Positions 15,655 through 17,841 of a DNA stretch of 17,841 nucleotides are shown here, piece by piece (the stretch's first letter is position 1; each line of letters begins with the position of its first letter). Position numbers and translations under genes: made by a program. The notes under the pieces are model-generated. The model was not told where the DNA came from and did not search any database. It saw only the letters and a program-made list of their open reading frames with translations. The stretch is from Bacillota bacterium (lineage in GTDB: Bacteria; Bacillota; Clostridia; Christensenellales; CAG-138): the NCBI GenBank assembly GCA_023451115.1, contig JAEXFV010000129.1, positions 1-17,841 on the forward strand, read 5' to 3'.

Positions 15655-15756
15655 TGAGAGAGAAAACTGATATGGTAAAGTATGATATCTTAGTTATAGC
15701 AATAAAGGGATGTTAACTCAAATGTAGTTGAAATACTTTTTTGAAAGGTTTTTAAT

Positions 15757-17259
15757 ATGACAAGACCAATAAATCTGTATTTAATGTCTCGAATCCATGA
15801 TGAGGAACCATTTAATATCGTCAATAGACATCAATCACAAAAAGCGGATAAATCAAAAATACAGTTTCATGAAATTGAGTCACTGCGAATTTTCGTTGAT
15901 TCTTTAATACAGCAAGAGATTTCTGTAGTGGAGTTAGATGGTTTTTTCTATGGGTTTAGTATTCCGCAAATTGGAAAAGAATTTGACTTGCTAAAGTTTA
16001 CGGATAAAACCTGTCTAAACATCGAATTAAAATCTACTAATGTTCCTCAAAACCAAGTTTTAGATCAGTTGCTTCGAAATCGTCATTATTTGATGCATTT
16101 AGGTAAAAGGCAAAATTTGTATACAGTTATCACTGATTCAATGACTTGCTACAAGTTATCTATGAACGACGAGTTAACCATAGTGGATTTCTCCGAGATT
16201 GTCTTAATAATAAAGAAAATTGCATTAGATTATATAATAGATATTGATGAAAAGTTTCGAGCGTCGCAATATCTTGTTTCACCACTGAATACTCCGAAAA
16301 AATTTATTCAGGGTGAGTATTTTTTGACGCAAGCTCAGGAACAAATAAAAAAAGCTCTGCTGATGAGTGTTGACAATGCATTCTTGAGTACATATTTTCA
16401 TTTGACTGGGAGACCTGGAACCGGCAAAACATTGCTTCTCTATGATATAGCAAAGATTTTGTCAAGGAACGGAAAGACAGTAATTATTCATTGTGGAAAA
16501 CTTTCAAATGGACAATATACAATTAAAAATGAGATAGACAATCTCGAAATAGTGTCAGTTTCCAATTTGAGGAATGATGAATTTTCTTTAAAGGAATACA
16601 GTTTCATTTTGGTGGATGAGGCACATCGCATATATACAGCGCAGTTTGATACAATATGTCAGTCGGTTAATGATAATGATCAAATATGTATTTTTTCATC
16701 TGATCCTGAACAAGTGCTTTCTGCAGCTGAAAAAAGAAATGACATTGTCGGAAAAATTCGTTTTCTACCACTGAGTGGAGAATACACGCTGTCTGAAAAA
16801 ATACGCACAAATAAAGAACTTCATTCTTTTATTATGTGTATGAAAAATTTAAGGCATAGGCCTAAAGTTCCCATGAATTATTCAAATGTTCAGTTGAATT
16901 ATGCAAACACTACCAACGAAGCACAGTCTCTTCTTAAATATTACAGAGATAGCGGATATGTATTTATAAATTATTCAAAATCGAATTATACCGAGAGTCC
17001 ATATTCGATTTATGAAGAAGATTTTGATACACACCATGTAATAGGTCAAGAGTTTGATAAAATAGTTATGCTTCTGGACAGTTCTTTTTATTATGACAAA
17101 GACGATGTGCTAAAAGGTATACCACATCCTAATCCGGATTATTTATATCCCAATCTTTTTTATCAGGGAATTACAAGAGTCAGAGAAAATTTGGCGTTGA
17201 TCGTTGTTCAAGCCCCCGAATTATTTAACAAAATAGTTAGCATTGTAAGGAACGAATAA
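15757..17259 (+). CDS. PD-(D/E)xK-like nuclease fused to SF1 helicase (DUF2075-type), candidate defence protein
   Basis: This is a 500-residue two-part protein. The N-terminal part (about 35-165) has a nuclease-like signature, KEFDLL (D77), a 12-residue gap and IELKS (E90, K92), the spacing of PD-(D/E)xK enzymes. The helicase part has the Q-like TQAQEQI (191-197), Walker A GRPGTGKT (218-225), Walker B FILVDEAHRI (283-292), motif III-like SSDPEQ (314-319), arginine motif EKIRTNKEL (347-355), motif V-like GQEFDKIVMLLD (430-441) and motif VI GITRVREN (471-478). All ATPase positions look intact. The ATG at 15757 has GAAAGG 8 nt upstream. It resembles DUF2075/Schlafen-type helicases, including nuclease-helicase phage-defence proteins such as Nhi, but the relationship was not tested. 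A defence role is inference from fold and location. Confidence 0.82.
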   Translation: MTRPINLYLMSRIHDEEPFNIVNRHQSQKADKSKIQFHEIESLRIFVDSLIQQEISVVELDGFFYGFSIPQIGKEFDLLKFTDKTCLNIELKSTNVPQNQVLDQLLRNRHYLMHLGKRQNLYTVITDSMTCYKLSMNDELTIVDFSEIVLIIKKIALDYIIDIDEKFRASQYLVSPLNTPKKFIQGEYFLTQAQEQIKKALLMSVDNAFLSTYFHLTGRPGTGKTLLLYDIAKILSRNGKTVIIHCGKLSNGQYTIKNEIDNLEIVSVSNLRNDEFSLKEYSFILVDEAHRIYTAQFDTICQSVNDNDQICIFSSDPEQVLSAAEKRNDIVGKIRFLPLSGEYTLSEKIRTNKELHSFIMCMKNLRHRPKVPMNYSNVQLNYANTTNEAQSLLKYYRDSGYVFINYSKSNYTESPYSIYEEDFDTHHVIGQEFDKIVMLLDSSFYYDKDDVLKGIPHPNPDYLYPNLFYQGITRVRENLALIVVQAPELFNKIVSIVRNE

Positions 17260-17318
17260 AACAATCAATTTTACACTTTGATATAAATTCCTATTATTCT
17301 CACAATATGGATTATTAT

Positions 17319-17332
17319 GCCGGTTCAAGTCC
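17319..17332 (+). other. tRNA T-arm-like fragment, possible attachment-site scar
   Basis: GCCGGTTCAAGTCC matches the 5' T-stem and T-loop of a bacterial tRNA, but the sequence after it (ACAAGTCG) cannot complete the stem and no tRNA body precedes it. Integrases of tyrosine type often use this part of tRNA genes as the attachment core, and an integrase remnant lies 140 bp away. It differs from the T arm of the nearby tRNA-Pro (GGTTCGAATCC), so the source tRNA would be another one. Confidence 0.4.
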
Positions 17333-17382
17333 ACAAGTCGAAAAAACGCGAGCATCTTTTTTGTCCCCGGTAGACAAATGAG

Positions 17383-17410
17383 AAAACCGCCTAAATTAGG
17401 GGCGGTTTTT
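17383..17410. terminator. Bidirectional rho-independent terminator
   Basis: AAAACCGCC (17383-17391) pairs with GGCGGTTTT (17401-17409) around a 9-nt loop, followed by a T run on the plus strand and a matching A run on the other side. It can end both the nuclease-helicase transcript and the minus-strand integrase transcript. Confidence 0.88.
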
Positions 17411-17472
17411 GTGTATTTTGGGGGCTGATATTTTACAGATATTCCTAATTTCATACCCTCAAAATTGGCCAT

Positions 17473-17799
17473 TTACTGCATTTTTACTGCATCAGATTTT
17501 AATGACCTTATTTTAGCCTCTTGCTTTTGCACCAAATGAGCGTTCAAAGCGTCTATTGCAGCCTGCTCTTTTTGCTCCGATAAATGGGTGTAAATCTTCA
17601 ATGTGGTTTCAATATCAGAATGCCCCAAGAACCGCTGCACACTCAAAATATCTACTCCGGAATTGTATAATAAGCTTGCGTAGGTATGCCGAAGCATGTG
17701 GGGCGTGATATTTTCAATGGCATGCCTGCCTTGCTTTTTGTGGACTTGGTACAGGATAAAAATGCCGTCGCCCCGGATGCGGCGCCATACAGCACGAAT
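17473..17799 (-). pseudogene. Tyrosine recombinase/integrase, C-terminal remnant
   Basis: On the minus strand the frame from about 17799 to TAA 17473 encodes the end of a phage-type integrase catalytic domain. It includes NITPHMLRHTYASLLYNSG (the HxLRH box with the second catalytic Arg), FLGHSDIETT (conserved GH) and LKIYTHLSEQ (nucleophilic Tyr), then a charged tail. The first catalytic Arg region and the N-terminal core-binding domain are missing: a TAA at 17800-17802 closes the frame, and upstream residues (VWRRIRGDG) no longer resemble the family. ATG 17697 could give a 74-residue product, which would be inactive. The last 42 bases of the window (17800-17841) show nothing identifiable. 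Confidence 0.85.
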
Positions 17800-17841
17800 T
17801 TATGGTGGAGAGACTCAAGGCTCTATGAGAGACCAGAGGGC

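Noticed and set aside
17221..17472. 83-codon minus-strand frame between nuclease-helicase and integrase remnant
   Set aside because: It spans the bidirectional terminator and the 3' end of the nuclease-helicase gene, and its product has no recognisable motif.
1..17841. CRISPR array, rRNA or insertion-sequence ends
   Set aside because: No regularly spaced direct repeats, rRNA-like segments or transposase genes with terminal inverted repeats were found on reading.

Overview
The window looks like a chromosomal segment of a low-to-mid GC Firmicute, probably a Clostridia member. The reasons are the strong AGGAGG-type ribosome binding sites, a Bce-type two-component pair, a BMP-type lipoprotein, and promoters close to TTGaca-17-TATAAT. 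The genus cannot be told from the sequence alone. Positions 1 to about 14.2 kb have balanced base composition. Positions about 14.2 to 17.5 kb are clearly AT-richer and carry mobile-element type genes, so they read as an accessory island or a stack of element remnants.

Layout. (1) 1-1040: the 3' end of an unrecognised gene, a terminator, then a lone cyclase-family (kynurenine-formamidase-like) metal hydrolase on the plus strand. (2) 1045-2698, minus: a Bce-type histidine kinase and response regulator, convergent with the cyclase gene and with no BceAB-type transporter beside them. (3) 2858-13073, minus: one long, tightly packed operon. Its order is BMP-family substrate-binding lipoprotein, two permeases, a double-domain ATPase, the FAD, 2Fe-2S and molybdenum subunits of a xanthine-dehydrogenase-type hydroxylase, then adenine deaminase and a strong terminator. 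(4) 13113-13940: a divergent GntR/UTRA regulator, with a near-ideal palindromic operator candidate between the two promoters. (5) 14029-14214: tRNA-Pro(GGG) with its own promoter and terminator. (6) 14377-17259, plus: a recombinase-like protein lacking the catalytic domain, a KilA-N protein with a probably frameshifted C-terminus, and a 500-residue PD-(D/E)xK nuclease-SF1 helicase (DUF2075-like). (7) 17319-17799: a tRNA T-arm-like scrap, a bidirectional terminator and the 3' remnant of a tyrosine integrase.

How the genes work together. The operon reads as a purine salvage or catabolism unit. The BMP/ABC system would import a nucleoside or base, adenine deaminase would turn adenine into hypoxanthine, and the molybdenum hydroxylase would oxidise hypoxanthine or a related purine. 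The GntR protein would sense a pathway metabolite. The molybdenum subunit carries an in-frame TAG at codon 342 that separates its two halves. The other operon genes look intact, so this is a recent null mutation, a sequence error or a readthrough event.

The most interesting accessory gene is the nuclease-helicase. It has a complete set of helicase motifs and a D-X12-ExK nuclease signature, and it sits among element debris, which is typical of anti-phage defence genes. A defence role is inference only.
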